From Bdellovibrionota bacterium (lineage in GTDB: Bacteria; Bdellovibrionota; Bdellovibrionia; Bdellovibrionales; JAEYZS01), in assembly GCA_040386775.1 (NCBI GenBank), contig JAZKEU010000015.1:36016-100015 (forward strand): a stretch of DNA of 64,000 bases, read 5' to 3'. The notes beneath the pieces are model-generated. The model had not been told where the DNA came from and ran no database searches. It was given only the letters and a program-made list of their open reading frames with translations. Positions 7,688 to 17,388 of this stretch are shown piece by piece. The position numbers were made by a program, and so were the translations under genes. How positions within the stretch are numbered: position 1 is the first letter of the stretch; each line of letters starts with the position of its first letter.

Positions 7688-8906
7688 GGAATGTTTTGTT
7701 TACATTCAACTTCCAAACTCGTTTGAAACTGTAACTGTTGGTAAATTCAAGTGGGAAAAAGCAGGTTCTAATTCTGAAGTTGGCACTTTCATTTATGGGC
7801 AATCGTATTTGAGAAATCCCAATAGAATTTCACTCGACCCCTTCAATTTGCCACTTGAAGAAAGAGAATTCCAAGTGACCATCAATGAAGGCGTGCATGG
7901 ACCAATACGTGACGCGAGCCCAGACAGTTGGGGGAGATATGTCATCCAAAAAAATACTCCTCTGGATCAACATGACCCGATGGGATATTTGTTAAATTCT
8001 GCTGGCGACAGGATTGGCGCATTATCATTTGGATTTGGAAAAGTGCCTCCGGCACCAGTTCGAATCTTCAATAAAACAATTGATTTAGAAAAATTAATTA
8101 AAGCTGCTCATAAACTTGAAAAAGATCAGCCATTGAGCAAAGCTGAAAAAGCGCTGCTCATGGTAGGTCCATCAGCAGGAGGGGCAAGGCCTAAAACAAC
8201 TGTAGAAAATAACAATAATTTGTGGATTGCTAAATTTCCTGCAGTTGCTGACAAACAGAATTTTTCAAAAATTGAATACGTGACAATGAAGTTTGCTAAA
8301 AAGTGTGGTTTGAATGTTCCAGACGTTGATCTTGTCCAGATTGGAGGTCAGGATGTCTTTTTAATTAAGAGATTTGATAGAGTTTATCAAAAATCAAAAC
8401 AAGATTACTATCGACATCACTTTGTGAGCGGGCTAACACTTCTTAATCTAGATGAAAGAGACTATGCCAACTGGTCTTATATTGATTTTGCAGATCAAAT
8501 GCGCAGGTGGATTTTAAATCCGTCAAATGACCTGCGAGAGCTTTTTAAGAGAATTGCATTCAACGGTTTAATTTCAAATACAGATGATCATCCCAGAAAC
8601 CACGGCTTTATTCATACTGGAAATGGCTATAGGCTCTCTCCAGTTTATGATTTAGTCCCTAAACCTGAAGCTGGAACTACTCGTTACTTAGCGATGCCAT
8701 TTGGAGATCAAGGTAAAGTATTTATTTTCGAAAATTTGATTTCCAGATCGGATGCATTCGGTTTATCTAGAGAAGAAGCTACGTTAATTTATAAAAAATT
8801 AAAGTCAAATATTTCAAATTGGCGATCATTTTACAGTGCAAACGGATTGGCATCTTCAGATATGGAGTATCTCGAAAATTCTTTTAATCATTGGAAAACG
8901 CTTTAA
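7677..8906 (+). CDS. hipA: HipA-like serine/threonine kinase toxin
   Basis: 409 residues. Residues 1-125 match the HipA N-terminal subdomain (DASPDSWGRYVI, then GDRIGALSFG). The kinase core follows: flexible P-loop with GPSAGGARPKT (164-173), whose Ser166 sits where HipA proteins autophosphorylate, ATP-contacting Lys in LWIAKFP (Lys186), catalytic loop NTDDHPRNHGF (301-311) and metal-binding LSPVYDLVP (320-328). E. coli HipA phosphorylates glutamyl-tRNA synthetase; the target here cannot be read from the sequence. All key residues are intact, so the toxin is probably active. It is translated from a start overlapping hipB by 11 bases. Confidence 0.9.
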   Translation: MTSKECFVYIQLPNSFETVTVGKFKWEKAGSNSEVGTFIYGQSYLRNPNRISLDPFNLPLEEREFQVTINEGVHGPIRDASPDSWGRYVIQKNTPLDQHDPMGYLLNSAGDRIGALSFGFGKVPPAPVRIFNKTIDLEKLIKAAHKLEKDQPLSKAEKALLMVGPSAGGARPKTTVENNNNLWIAKFPAVADKQNFSKIEYVTMKFAKKCGLNVPDVDLVQIGGQDVFLIKRFDRVYQKSKQDYYRHHFVSGLTLLNLDERDYANWSYIDFADQMRRWILNPSNDLRELFKRIAFNGLISNTDDHPRNHGFIHTGNGYRLSPVYDLVPKPEAGTTRYLAMPFGDQGKVFIFENLISRSDAFGLSREEATLIYKKLKSNISNWRSFYSANGLASSDMEYLENSFNHWKTL

Positions 8907-9014
8907 AAAATTTTAGGCACGTGAGTCTTCTACGTACCCACATCTTTTATTAGGTATGAGTAATTTTTTGAGACAAAACTTATAGTAATTCTCGGCCAAT
9001 TAATGTTTGGAGGC

Positions 9015-10109
9015 TTAGAAATTCTCGATGAAAACCCAAGTCGATTCGGTTTGTTCTTTAATGTAGCTTTCGATCTCGTTAGGGTAGGGAGCTTTGCTAC
9101 TTCCCATTTCTATGGCTACGGAAATCGTGTTTTTTGCCCAATAGTAGTAATCTGCGCTTGAACCTTTTGCGACGTAGATGACTTTGGAAATTGGTCCAAA
9201 AGTATAACCATTGGCAGCAGACATTTTCTTTGTGAGGTCATTAAAAATCTCTTTGTCTTTTTGGGGAACCGAATCATAAGTGAATGCCCAAGGATACATA
9301 GTGAGTTCGCCGTAGGCGTGGAAATCTAAAGTTCCCACAAAATTTCTAGAATTAAAAAAATTGATAAGCGCAGCAATACTAGCGGTTGATTTTGCATTTG
9401 GATTTTCCGGAGAAGGATACGATCTGTTCGGATCAACGCCTTTATCGTATCTTGCTCTTGCCACAAACCCATCGGCGTTTACCACCGGGATAAAATAAAG
9501 TTCATGGGAATTTATCATATTTGTGAGTCTCTGATCACTCCCGTATCCCGCCATCAATTTATCAATCAATCCTAGAGCCACTTCGGTTGTAATGATCTCA
9601 TCTCCGTGAGTGGCAGCAGTGATCATCAACTCTGGTTCATCTTCATCCGCTTCAACATTATCTGAGATTTTTACCGCAAAGAGAGTTCTGCCATCAGCAG
9701 ACTTTCCGTATTCTACAAATTGCACAAGTTCTGGTCTGTTGGATGCGAGGGTTTGAAGTTTTTCGATAATCTGATCATGGAGTTGATACTGCCTCAATAA
9801 ATTGGTGAGAGAGAATATTTGTGAGCGCATTGTCAGTTTTCTTAATGGAGCAGAATAATCCATTTCGATCAATTTTGCAGCAGGAGCCAACGCCAAAAAG
9901 TTTTGAGCTTGATCTATGGGTACCAACACTTCGTATCCATTACTTAGTTTACGCACAACTTCGAATTGTTCCGCAATTTTCATCATCGATTCATCTTGAA
10001 TGTTTGTAACGTGATAAGTTGAGAGTATAGGATCAGAGGATTGCACGCTATTGGTAGTTCCCGCGACCAAAAGACATCCCATAGCTATAGCAAAAATAAA
10101 TTTTTTCAT
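9015..10109 (-). CDS. Exported M14-family zinc carboxypeptidase
   Basis: 364 residues from the ATG at 10109, chosen because GGGGGGAT lies just upstream and a signal peptide (MKKFIFAIAMGCLLVAGTTN) begins there; the frame also extends to 10163 without support. A propeptide-like segment (25-105) precedes an M14 domain. Zinc ligands are visible in AATHGDEIITTE (HxxE) and, further on, TLDFHAYGELTMYPWAF supplies the second His. The catalytic Glu is in VAIEMGSSKAPYP near the C-terminus. M14 enzymes trim C-terminal residues of peptides or of peptidoglycan stems; the substrate here is open. Acts outside the cytoplasmic membrane. Confidence 0.85.
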   Translation of the reverse strand: MKKFIFAIAMGCLLVAGTTNSVQSSDPILSTYHVTNIQDESMMKIAEQFEVVRKLSNGYEVLVPIDQAQNFLALAPAAKLIEMDYSAPLRKLTMRSQIFSLTNLLRQYQLHDQIIEKLQTLASNRPELVQFVEYGKSADGRTLFAVKISDNVEADEDEPELMITAATHGDEIITTEVALGLIDKLMAGYGSDQRLTNMINSHELYFIPVVNADGFVARARYDKGVDPNRSYPSPENPNAKSTASIAALINFFNSRNFVGTLDFHAYGELTMYPWAFTYDSVPQKDKEIFNDLTKKMSAANGYTFGPISKVIYVAKGSSADYYYWAKNTISVAIEMGSSKAPYPNEIESYIKEQTESTWVFIENF

Positions 10110-10169
10110 TTGATCCCCCCACGGATAGGGAGATGTATATCTTGAGATTTTATTGGAAGACAACAGGTA

Positions 10170-11786
10170 TTAGTGGCGCTTTTTCTCTTGGTAGTAATCC
10201 CAGTCGCCGTTGTAGATATTCAGTTCACTTTTATCGAGTTCGAAAACTTTTGATGTAATTTCTCTTAAAAAATATCTGTCATGGCTTACAATTATTACAG
10301 TGCCTTGATAACGTCTGATTGCGTCTAAAAGCACTTCACGAGAAGAAATATCTAAGTGATTGGTAGGTTCATCAAGAATAAGAAGGTTTGTTGCTCTCGA
10401 TAAAATTTTAGCAAGAACCACTCTGGATTTCTCACCGCCAGACAATATAGAAATTTTTTTGTCGGCTTCATCACCAGAAAATTTAAGTGCTCCAAGTAAG
10501 CTCTTCACATGGCCAACGCTTGCCGTAGGAATGTTTCCGTGAACTTCTTCTTGAACTGTATTCTTTGGGTTGAGTACGTCCAGGGCATTCTGCGAAAAAT
10601 AACCAATCTCAGTGCTTGGTCCTACAGTCAACGAGCCATCAGTTTTTTCGGTGTGTCCCGATAAGATTTTGAGAAGTGTGGATTTACCAGCTCCGTTCAC
10701 GCCGACAACAGCAATGCGATCCAAGCGTTTTACAAGAGCCGTAGCACCTTGAAATACTAATTTCTCTTTCCCGTCATGAGTTTGATAAACTTTTTTTAAA
10801 TTTTCGAATTTCACCACTTCATCACCACCACGGGGACTTTGCGGCCATTCAAAATGAATGACTTGTTCTTCCGGTGGAATTTCGATGCGATCTATTTTTT
10901 CTAATTTTTTAACTCGCGATTGCACTTGAGCAGCGTGCGATGCGCGGGCGGCAAATCTTGCGATAAATTCTTCTTCTTTTGCCAGCATGTCATCTTGACG
11001 TCTTGCTTGAGCAATCAGTTGCTCTTTTCGGATATCACGGTCTTTTTCATAAAAATCATAGTTGCCGGTGTAGGTGGTGATGGTTTTATTTGCGACTTCA
11101 ATGATTTTAGAAACGATTCGGTTCATAAAGTCACGATCATGGCTTGTCATAAGGAGTGCGCCCTTATAATTCACAATCCATTCTTCTAACCAAACGATCG
11201 ACTCCAAGTCCAAATGGTTTGTCGGTTCATCCATCAAAAGCACATCTGGCTTTAGAACTAAAATTTTAGCTAGAGCAATTCTCATTTTCCACCCACCACT
11301 GAAGGTGGCAGTGTCGCGGGATTGGTCTTCGGGTGGAATTCCCAGTCCAGTGAGAACTTCGGCGGCTCGGGAATCCAAGTCATATCCTCCGAGGCGCTCA
11401 AATTCTGATTGAGCTTCTCCATATCTTTCTAAAACCTTCATCATCTCATCTTCACCCAGAGGTTCAGAGAGTTTGGCTTCCAATACTTTAAGTTCTTCTT
11501 GAAGTTTAGTAACAGGTCCAGCTGCGGACTTCACTTCGTTGATCACAGTGTTCCCGCGCATGTCTTCGATTTTTTGAGAGAAATATCCGATCACGCACTT
11601 TTCAGGTTTTGAGACGGCTCCGGTTTCAACACCTTCTTCGCCCATAATGATGCGAAAAATCGTAGTCTTACCGTTGCCATTAGGGCCAACTAAGCCTATT
11701 TTTTCGCCAGCGTTGATTTGAAACCCTGCATTTTTAAACAAAGTTTTTGAGCCATAATTTTTTGTAATTCCAGAGACGTGAATCAT
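10170..11786 (-). CDS. ABC-F family ATPase (two nucleotide-binding domains)
   Basis: 538 residues, no membrane segments. The first ABC domain has Walker A GPNGNGKTT, signature FSGGWKMRIALA and Walker B VLLMDEPTNHLD. A charged linker (about 235-310) carries the ABC-F interdomain helices. The second domain has GVNGAGKST, LSGGEKSRVVLA and LLILDEPTNHLD. The duplicated DEPTNHLD motif and the linker mark ABC-F proteins, which act on ribosomes rather than transporting. Length fits the YbiT/YheS-like housekeeping groups rather than antibiotic-resistance types, but the subgroup cannot be fixed by eye. It lies 60 bases upstream of the peptidase gene, and shared transcription is possible. Confidence 0.9.
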   Translation of the reverse strand: MIHVSGITKNYGSKTLFKNAGFQINAGEKIGLVGPNGNGKTTIFRIIMGEEGVETGAVSKPEKCVIGYFSQKIEDMRGNTVINEVKSAAGPVTKLQEELKVLEAKLSEPLGEDEMMKVLERYGEAQSEFERLGGYDLDSRAAEVLTGLGIPPEDQSRDTATFSGGWKMRIALAKILVLKPDVLLMDEPTNHLDLESIVWLEEWIVNYKGALLMTSHDRDFMNRIVSKIIEVANKTITTYTGNYDFYEKDRDIRKEQLIAQARRQDDMLAKEEEFIARFAARASHAAQVQSRVKKLEKIDRIEIPPEEQVIHFEWPQSPRGGDEVVKFENLKKVYQTHDGKEKLVFQGATALVKRLDRIAVVGVNGAGKSTLLKILSGHTEKTDGSLTVGPSTEIGYFSQNALDVLNPKNTVQEEVHGNIPTASVGHVKSLLGALKFSGDEADKKISILSGGEKSRVVLAKILSRATNLLILDEPTNHLDISSREVLLDAIRRYQGTVIIVSHDRYFLREITSKVFELDKSELNIYNGDWDYYQEKKRH

Positions 11787-11850
11787 AGTGTGGGGATTCT
11801 TTCACAAAACTTCTTGATTCGCAATTCCAAATACAGCATTTTAGCGGTCC

Positions 11851-12636
11851 ATGACTAAAGAAACTCTCAAAAAATACCATCAGGAATTAAAAAGTATTTT
11901 GGATAAACAACCCAAACCTCCCAGGGAAACCATTGCCTACATTGCGAGATACATTGGCGGTGTTGATCACGAAAAGCGAAAACCGGATGAACAGAGTCAA
12001 TTGGTGTACTTGGGAGTTGGAACAGAAGCCAAAAGAGCTGCTGATAAAATTGGTTTTTCATTTTCAAAGCTATCTCAAGATGAGCAGGCAGAAATTTGGA
12101 ATTACATCTGGTACAATTCAAATACGTTCGAAGAAAAATGGTATGCCTTAAACTTCTTCAATAAAAAATCCACATTGAAGGTGATTACCAAATATTGGGA
12201 TCTTTTAAAAATTTGGGTGGCAGATGTCGACAATTGGGCGCACTCGGATACTTTATCTGGAATTTATGCGACAGTTTTAGAATCCGATCATAAAAAATAT
12301 TTACCTTATTTTAGGAAACTCAATAAATCTAAAAATCCATGGGAGAGACGTCAATCGATTGTAGGGCTTTATTTTTACACTCGACTTCGTAAGAAAACTT
12401 TACCGGCAAAGATTGGTTTAGAGTTTGTAGAAAATCTCATCGACGATAAACACATTTATATTCAAAAGGGTGTAGGTTGGACCTTAAGGGAAATCTACCA
12501 AGTGGATGAGAATGCGCAATTGGCTTTTGTGAAGAAAAACATAAAAAGAATTGCCCCTGCCGCATACTATGCAACAGTTGAAAAGTATCCAGCAAAGTTA
12601 AAGGCAGAAGTAAAAATACTAAGGATGAAAAAATAA
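11851..12636 (+). CDS. AlkD-like DNA alkylation repair protein
   Basis: 261 residues, entirely helical, of the HEAT-like-repeat AlkD/AlkC type. Visible family features are WYALNFFN, the block VDNWAHSD with Trp and Asp in the DNA-contacting position, PWERRQSIVGLYFYTR and the closing KGVGWTLREIYQ. AlkD proteins excise cationic 3-methyladenine and 7-methylguanine by trapping extruded bases without base flipping into a pocket. Length is normal. It stands alone between divergent and convergent neighbours; the next gene is convergent, 13 bases away. Enzymatic activity is inferred from the family. Confidence 0.8.
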   Translation: MTKETLKKYHQELKSILDKQPKPPRETIAYIARYIGGVDHEKRKPDEQSQLVYLGVGTEAKRAADKIGFSFSKLSQDEQAEIWNYIWYNSNTFEEKWYALNFFNKKSTLKVITKYWDLLKIWVADVDNWAHSDTLSGIYATVLESDHKKYLPYFRKLNKSKNPWERRQSIVGLYFYTRLRKKTLPAKIGLEFVENLIDDKHIYIQKGVGWTLREIYQVDENAQLAFVKKNIKRIAPAAYYATVEKYPAKLKAEVKILRMKK

Positions 12637-12649
12637 TTATATAAATGAA

Positions 12650-13021
12650 TTATTCCCTGTAACCAAATTCTTCAGCGGTTTTTTTGAGATAGATTTGGCA
12701 GAACTCATATTCACGTTCTTGTTGATCAATGGGCATGTTTTTAGTTGATGGCAAAACCTCATCTCGTATTTTAACTAAATTTCTCAAAACTTCATCATCT
12801 TTGAGTGCTCCTTTGATCAAAGCCTTCTTCAAGGCAGTCACGTCTTCGTATTGGATTTTCATTCTTTCATCTAGTTTTGATTCTTGTATTACGTCATAGA
12901 TGATATTTTCAATAAATGGGACTGGTGAATCAGCAAAGGTCATTGTAATTCCCGAAAAATTAGCAAAAGCAAGGCATCGGCTTAAACTTGAAATCACGAG
13001 GATAAAGAAAAGCAATTTCAT
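12650..13021 (-). CDS. Small exported protein of unknown function
   Basis: 123 residues with a signal peptide (MKLLFFILVISSLSRCLAFA) and a strong ribosome binding site, GGAGG, six bases before the ATG. The mature part of about 100 residues is charged and probably helical (IQYEDVTALKKALIKG and VLPSTKNMPIDQQERE), with one Cys near the end. I recognise no family. It is convergent with the AlkD-like gene and separated by about 120 bases from the SDR gene on the same strand. Confidence 0.6.
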   Translation of the reverse strand: MKLLFFILVISSLSRCLAFANFSGITMTFADSPVPFIENIIYDVIQESKLDERMKIQYEDVTALKKALIKGALKDDEVLRNLVKIRDEVLPSTKNMPIDQQEREYEFCQIYLKKTAEEFGYRE

Positions 13022-13138
13022 ATGAAACCTCCTTTTACTTTTTAAATTACGACACTACTCTAAATATCACGATTGAAAAAGTGTAGGATACGAAAAACGA
13101 AAGTGTGCTGTTAAGAACATAGTTACTTATAAGAAAAA

Positions 13139-14680
13139 TCACCAATCAATGGGTTGATAATCTTTTAAGAATTTACCGCACCAATGGTGGCCGGTCAAAA
13201 TCCCATGCAGGAATGGATCGCAAACCCTCGCTGCGCCATCTACAATATCAAGAGGTGGTTGGAAATCATGTACCGTTTGTTTGTATTTAGCTAGAGTCGC
13301 GGGATCTTCGTCCGTGACCCAGCCGGTATCTACCGCATTCATAAAGATTCCGTCTTTTGCAAGATCGCTTGCAGACGTATGCGTGAGCATATTCAGAGCA
13401 GCCTTAGCCATATTCGTATGAGGATGTCGATCTTCTTTTTTAAAGCGATAGAATTTTCCTTCCATGGCAGTCACATTCACAATGTGTTTTTGTCCGGTGT
13501 TGTCTCTTCTCATGAGTGTCGCCAGTTTACTGCAGAGAACAAATGGGGCAATGGCGTTTACGAGTTGCACCTCGACCATCTCAGGAATATCAACGTCTGC
13601 AAGCTTTAATCTCCAGCTATTTGTAGTCCTGAGGTCAACCTGTTGAAGATCTTGATCGAGTTTTCCTTCTGGAAAAATTTCTTCCACTCTTAGAGAATGA
13701 TCATAATTGTATGGAATCTGTGAAAGTTGGGCGGATGAGCTGATTCCAATTGCAGGTTTCATGGAGGCATTCCACGAAACGGGCATAGCGCCTGAGTTAT
13801 CGTCTTTGGCAGTTAAGAGATTCAATTGAGCTTTACAGTTCTCATGACTTAAAAGTAAGTGTTGAGCTTCTTGAGGTAAGCCATCGAAAGGAGCGGTTTC
13901 TTTTTCCATGAGGTGAGCATAAAATCCTGGAGGGCGTCTTACGGTTTGAGCAGCGTTATTTATCAAAATATCGAGACGATCTAGGCTTTGTTCCATGTAC
14001 CTCGCAAAAATCTCAACACTTGGTGTGTGACGCAAATCCAAGCCATAGATTTGCAGTCTATCTTTCCAAACAAAGTAATCTTCTTCTTTTGAAAATCGAA
14101 TTGCTGCATCAACAGGAAATCTCGTAGTTACGATAACTCTTGCGCCAGATTTTAACATCATAAGCGCGCAATGGTATCCAATTTTGAGTCTCGCCCCGGT
14201 AATGATTGCCACTTGACCTGTGAGGTCTGCCATTTGGAATCTTTTTTGATAATTGTAGTCGCCGCAAGATTTGCACATTGTATCGTAGAAGAAGTGAAGA
14301 GTATTGAACTCAGCTTTGCAAACATAACAGTTGCGATAGTTTTCTAGAATTTTTTCTTCTGTTTGAGAGCTTGTGATTTCCTTTAGAGAAAGCTTAGCAG
14401 GTGCTTCGAAAACTGTATTCTCGCGAGCTTTTCTGATTCCCGTTTCGGCGCGTGCCTTACGATCTTTTAAAACTTTTTTAAGTCGGAGTTCCTTAGAAAT
14501 AGCTTTGTGACGAATTCTCTGTTCATCGCGCGTAGGTCTGGAGAGTTTTCCTGCAGCCATTAAAAGGCCTTCACGCTCTTCATGCGATAATTTTGCAAGC
14601 TTTGCTGCATCTTGATTGAGGCTATTGATAGCTTCAATCATGCGCTTGATTTCTTCAGATGTAAGATTGTTTTGATCCAC
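13139..14680 (-). CDS. SDR-family oxidoreductase with N-terminal zinc ribbon, atypical active site
   Basis: About 513 residues. The frame runs back to a GTG at 14755, but that overlaps the neighbouring gene; I take the GTG at 14680, with ATG 14641 as alternative, and no start has a clear ribosome binding site. A helical, basic N-terminus is followed by a zinc-ribbon-like pair (CYVC...CKSC) and a Rossmann SDR domain: [12 protein letters not shown] cofactor loop, ILINNAAQT and a C-terminal [11 protein letters not shown]. The usual YxxxK active site reads TNMAK, so the Tyr is Thr while Lys is kept. A large insert separates strands 4 and 5. Either the catalytic acid is elsewhere or the enzyme does unusual chemistry. 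Confidence 0.75.
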   Translation of the reverse strand: MDQNNLTSEEIKRMIEAINSLNQDAAKLAKLSHEEREGLLMAAGKLSRPTRDEQRIRHKAISKELRLKKVLKDRKARAETGIRKARENTVFEAPAKLSLKEITSSQTEEKILENYRNCYVCKAEFNTLHFFYDTMCKSCGDYNYQKRFQMADLTGQVAIITGARLKIGYHCALMMLKSGARVIVTTRFPVDAAIRFSKEEDYFVWKDRLQIYGLDLRHTPSVEIFARYMEQSLDRLDILINNAAQTVRRPPGFYAHLMEKETAPFDGLPQEAQHLLLSHENCKAQLNLLTAKDDNSGAMPVSWNASMKPAIGISSSAQLSQIPYNYDHSLRVEEIFPEGKLDQDLQQVDLRTTNSWRLKLADVDIPEMVEVQLVNAIAPFVLCSKLATLMRRDNTGQKHIVNVTAMEGKFYRFKKEDRHPHTNMAKAALNMLTHTSASDLAKDGIFMNAVDTGWVTDEDPATLAKYKQTVHDFQPPLDIVDGAARVCDPFLHGILTGHHWCGKFLKDYQPIDW

Positions 14681-14735
14681 AGAAAAGCTTATAGCAAGGC
14701 ATAAGGTTCGGGGTAAAGGATTTCTTGGATTTTGG

Positions 14736-15464
14736 TCAATTAAACAGGGCCGCACAAGTGGCGACGCGGGGATGACGTCTTGTGGAGTAAATTAAAGGGT
14801 TTGGCTGTACTATTTGGTGATAAACGCCAGCCAAGTTTTCAGCTAAATTCTTGGCCCATAAACCATTGAGGTAGGCTGAAGCTTTCCTAGCTTTTTTTAT
14901 ACCTATTTCCTCAGGCGTTATAGGGTTCTTCTCTCGTTCCACTATATCAGCAATTTTTTCAATCAGAATGATCAATTGCCCTATAGAATTGGGCGTCCCA
15001 TCAACATTTAGCAATCCATGTTTCTTGAGCACTGCTTCGTCATATTGTTTAGCATAAAAGTTAAGTTCTTGAATGAGAGCTTTAATTTTTTTTGAGTTTA
15101 CTGAGTCATATTTATTTTGGCCAAAAAAATTATAAAGACGATCGGCAAAGGGAAGCTTATTTTTATAACCCAAATCCCTTAGGTCCTCTACGGAAGCTAG
15201 TTTTTCATAATCATGCATCCTGAGTTTTTCTATCAAAACATGCTCTGGAACATTTTTGAAGTGAGTTTCTTTATATTCATTATAAAGGTACATACCTAAA
15301 GTATAAACATTTTGGGCGTGAGTCTGCGTATGGACCTTAAAGTCCTCTAGATTTTTAACATGTCTAATGTCTTCCTTGCTTTTCAAGGCAATTAACGAAA
15401 AAGAAATAAATATCAGACATGTGTATAAAGACTTATTGTTAAAATGCGTTTTATTTATTCTCAT
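14736..15464 (-). CDS. Membrane-anchored or exported protein, possible HD-domain phosphohydrolase
   Basis: About 242 residues from the ATG at 15464; the frame is open eight codons further to a TTG. An N-terminal hydrophobic stretch ([14 protein letters not shown]) should be a signal peptide or anchor. A helical domain follows with [13 protein letters not shown], then RMHDYEKL and [17 protein letters not shown]. The order H, HD, D is that of HD-superfamily metal-dependent phosphohydrolases, but the spacing is only judged by eye, so this is a tentative call. Its 3' end overlaps the longest reading of the SDR gene by 20 bases, which supports a later start for that gene. Confidence 0.5.
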   Translation of the reverse strand: MRINKTHFNNKSLYTCLIFISFSLIALKSKEDIRHVKNLEDFKVHTQTHAQNVYTLGMYLYNEYKETHFKNVPEHVLIEKLRMHDYEKLASVEDLRDLGYKNKLPFADRLYNFFGQNKYDSVNSKKIKALIQELNFYAKQYDEAVLKKHGLLNVDGTPNSIGQLIILIEKIADIVEREKNPITPEEIGIKKARKASAYLNGLWAKNLAENLAGVYHQIVQPNPLIYSTRRHPRVATCAALFN

Positions 15465-15743
15465 TCCTCTAGGGTATATATAAAGCAATAAGTGGACCGC
15501 TCTATCTCAATTCGAGAAGGACCGTTAATTTTTGCAGCAATTTGGCAACAATGATGACGTTTTACGCTGACAGAAGAAAAGCATCTGCACACTTTCAAAA
15601 GCAATAGGTTCTTAATTAAAAATATTGATTGCTTAAAGTGCTTTTAATTTGCTTTGGGTCTTGGATCGCATCTGGCATAACACCTAAGAGTAGGCTGTGA
15701 TAACTATTAAGAATATGGACTTGGCCAAATAAGGAATTAGTAT

Positions 15744-16256
15744 ATGAAATTTTTAAATTTTATTTTAGTAATGAGTATAGTAGCTGTCTCCCTAGCCCCA
15801 AAAAAAGCTGTTGCTGATGAGTCTATAAGAGTTAAGCTTTTTCAAAGTTTAAAAAGCTCAAGGAACACGGTAGAAAGAGAAATAAGTAAAGGAAAAAATT
15901 CAGTTGTTATTTCTGAAGGCATTATTAATTACAATATAACACCCAAACACAAAATTAAGGTCAATCTCGAATTTGTAGGAGATGGAATGGCAAAATGGAT
16001 TGATGCGCGACTGGTTGTATATTTAAATAATGATAATGGTGGAATGATTTTAGATGTAAACAATATTTTATCTCCAGAAACTAAAATTGCTTCCAAAACT
16101 ACATATAAAAGCAATAACGAAGTCATAACAAAAATGTACATTCCAATTAATATATTTTCACCTGAAGGAATGGCGATCCGACTGGGAGCTTTGGCGGCTT
16201 ACGCTAAAAATGGTAAGTTAGGTAGCCTACATCTCACGCGAGACCATGTTGAGTAA
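15744..16256 (+). CDS. Exported protein of unknown function, operon with a secreted methyltransferase
   Basis: 170 residues with a signal peptide (MKFLNFILVMSIVAVSLAP, cleavage near AVA-D) and a ribosome binding site AAGGAA. The mature part is basic and beta-rich (HKIKVNLEFVGDGMAKWIDA, then VVYLNNDNGG), with no Cys. I know no family for it. It overlaps the start of the methyltransferase gene by 11 bases, so the two are very likely co-translated and may act together outside the cytoplasm. Confidence 0.6.
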   Translation: MKFLNFILVMSIVAVSLAPKKAVADESIRVKLFQSLKSSRNTVEREISKGKNSVVISEGIINYNITPKHKIKVNLEFVGDGMAKWIDARLVVYLNNDNGGMILDVNNILSPETKIASKTTYKSNNEVITKMYIPINIFSPEGMAIRLGALAAYAKNGKLGSLHLTRDHVE

Positions 16257-17238
16257 ATGTAAGTTTTTAATATTTATATTTCTTTTTTACCCGAATTATA
16301 CATTCGGCTCAGAACAGGTTCTAGGGTGTAAAGGATTATTTTCCACGAGTCATGCAGAGAGAATTTCTCTTAATCTTTCTCAGGTGGCTTCTCTGCGGAA
16401 TTTCAGTTTCTATGGGGCTGAGATGGATAAAACTATGCAGGAAAAGCTTTCCCTTATACTGCCATGGCTTCCTTCGGCTGGGCGTCCAGAAATCGTGGAT
16501 GTGGGAACGGGAACAGGAAATCTTGCGGGAGCCGTTGCCAAGATGTACCCGCATGCTCAAGTGATAGGGATAGATTTATCCCCGGAAATGATTGAAATCG
16601 CCAAAACTCAAAATAATTTTCAGAATTTAACTTTTCGTTTAGTTGCAGCTCATACACCTTTTTCTAAGGAATCCAGTGCGGCTATATATAGTTCGATACT
16701 TCATGAGATCTATTCGTACAGCGGAGATTCTTTAGAAGCTGTAAGATCTGCATTGAGCGTGGCAAACCAGAGTTTAATGAAAGGTGGCAGAATAATCATC
16801 AGAGATTTCATTCAGCCGAGCAATGGCGACAAGGTCGTTATTTTGGTTCATAACAAATCAGATATGGTGCCTGAAAATACTTTCCAAAATTTTGCGCAAA
16901 ATTTTGGAAGAAAAGTTCCTTTCAAGGTCATAGCGGAAACAGCGGACTCCATTTCTTACGAAACAAATTTAGCTTCTGCTTATGAATATATTTTTAGAAA
17001 AGACTACCATGCCAACTGGGATGTTGAACTCAATGAAAAGTATGGATTTTGGACAAGAGAAGAGGCATTATCGTTGCTTCAAGGTTCAGGATTTAGAATA
17101 CTAAAATATGAAGAATTAGACAATGCGTGGATTTTAGCTAATAGAATTGAAGGCAAAGTCAAAATAATAGATCCGGCGACCAAAGAGGATATTCCAATCC
17201 CAAAATATCAAACCATTATCGCGGCCGAAAAAAAATAG
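16246..17238 (+). CDS. Exported class I methyltransferase with C-x-x-L-F motif
   Basis: 330 residues. The N-terminus MLSKCKFLIFIFLFYPNYTF is a signal peptide, and CKGLF follows at residues 28-32. The remainder is a class I SAM-dependent methyltransferase: motif I VDVGTGTGNLAGAV, acidic loop VIGIDLSPEMIEIA, then AAIYSSILHEIYSYS and GGRIIIRDF. Methyltransferases of this fold are normally cytosolic because SAM is; export is therefore odd and would make sense if the protein works in a host or prey cell. Three other exported enzymes in the window carry the same C-x-x-L-F signature after their signal peptides. The substrate is unknown. Confidence 0.75.
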   Translation: MLSKCKFLIFIFLFYPNYTFGSEQVLGCKGLFSTSHAERISLNLSQVASLRNFSFYGAEMDKTMQEKLSLILPWLPSAGRPEIVDVGTGTGNLAGAVAKMYPHAQVIGIDLSPEMIEIAKTQNNFQNLTFRLVAAHTPFSKESSAAIYSSILHEIYSYSGDSLEAVRSALSVANQSLMKGGRIIIRDFIQPSNGDKVVILVHNKSDMVPENTFQNFAQNFGRKVPFKVIAETADSISYETNLASAYEYIFRKDYHANWDVELNEKYGFWTREEALSLLQGSGFRILKYEELDNAWILANRIEGKVKIIDPATKEDIPIPKYQTIIAAEKK

Positions 17239-17388
17239 CGCAAGCTAGTTAGGTTAACTGTTGCGTGTTCGACTCTACAAATATTTAGTGCGTCGTGTAA
17301 ACTTGTGGTTCAATTCATTAGACAGTAGAACTGTCCTTAAGATATTTTTTAGATTCATTAATTACAACCACAACATTCCGGGGGGAAT

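Noticed and set aside
14680..14755. SDR start at the GTG of 14755
   Set aside because: It overlaps the end of the upstream gene, has no ribosome binding site and adds a Pro/Arg/Cys-rich stretch unlike the helical N-terminus that follows.
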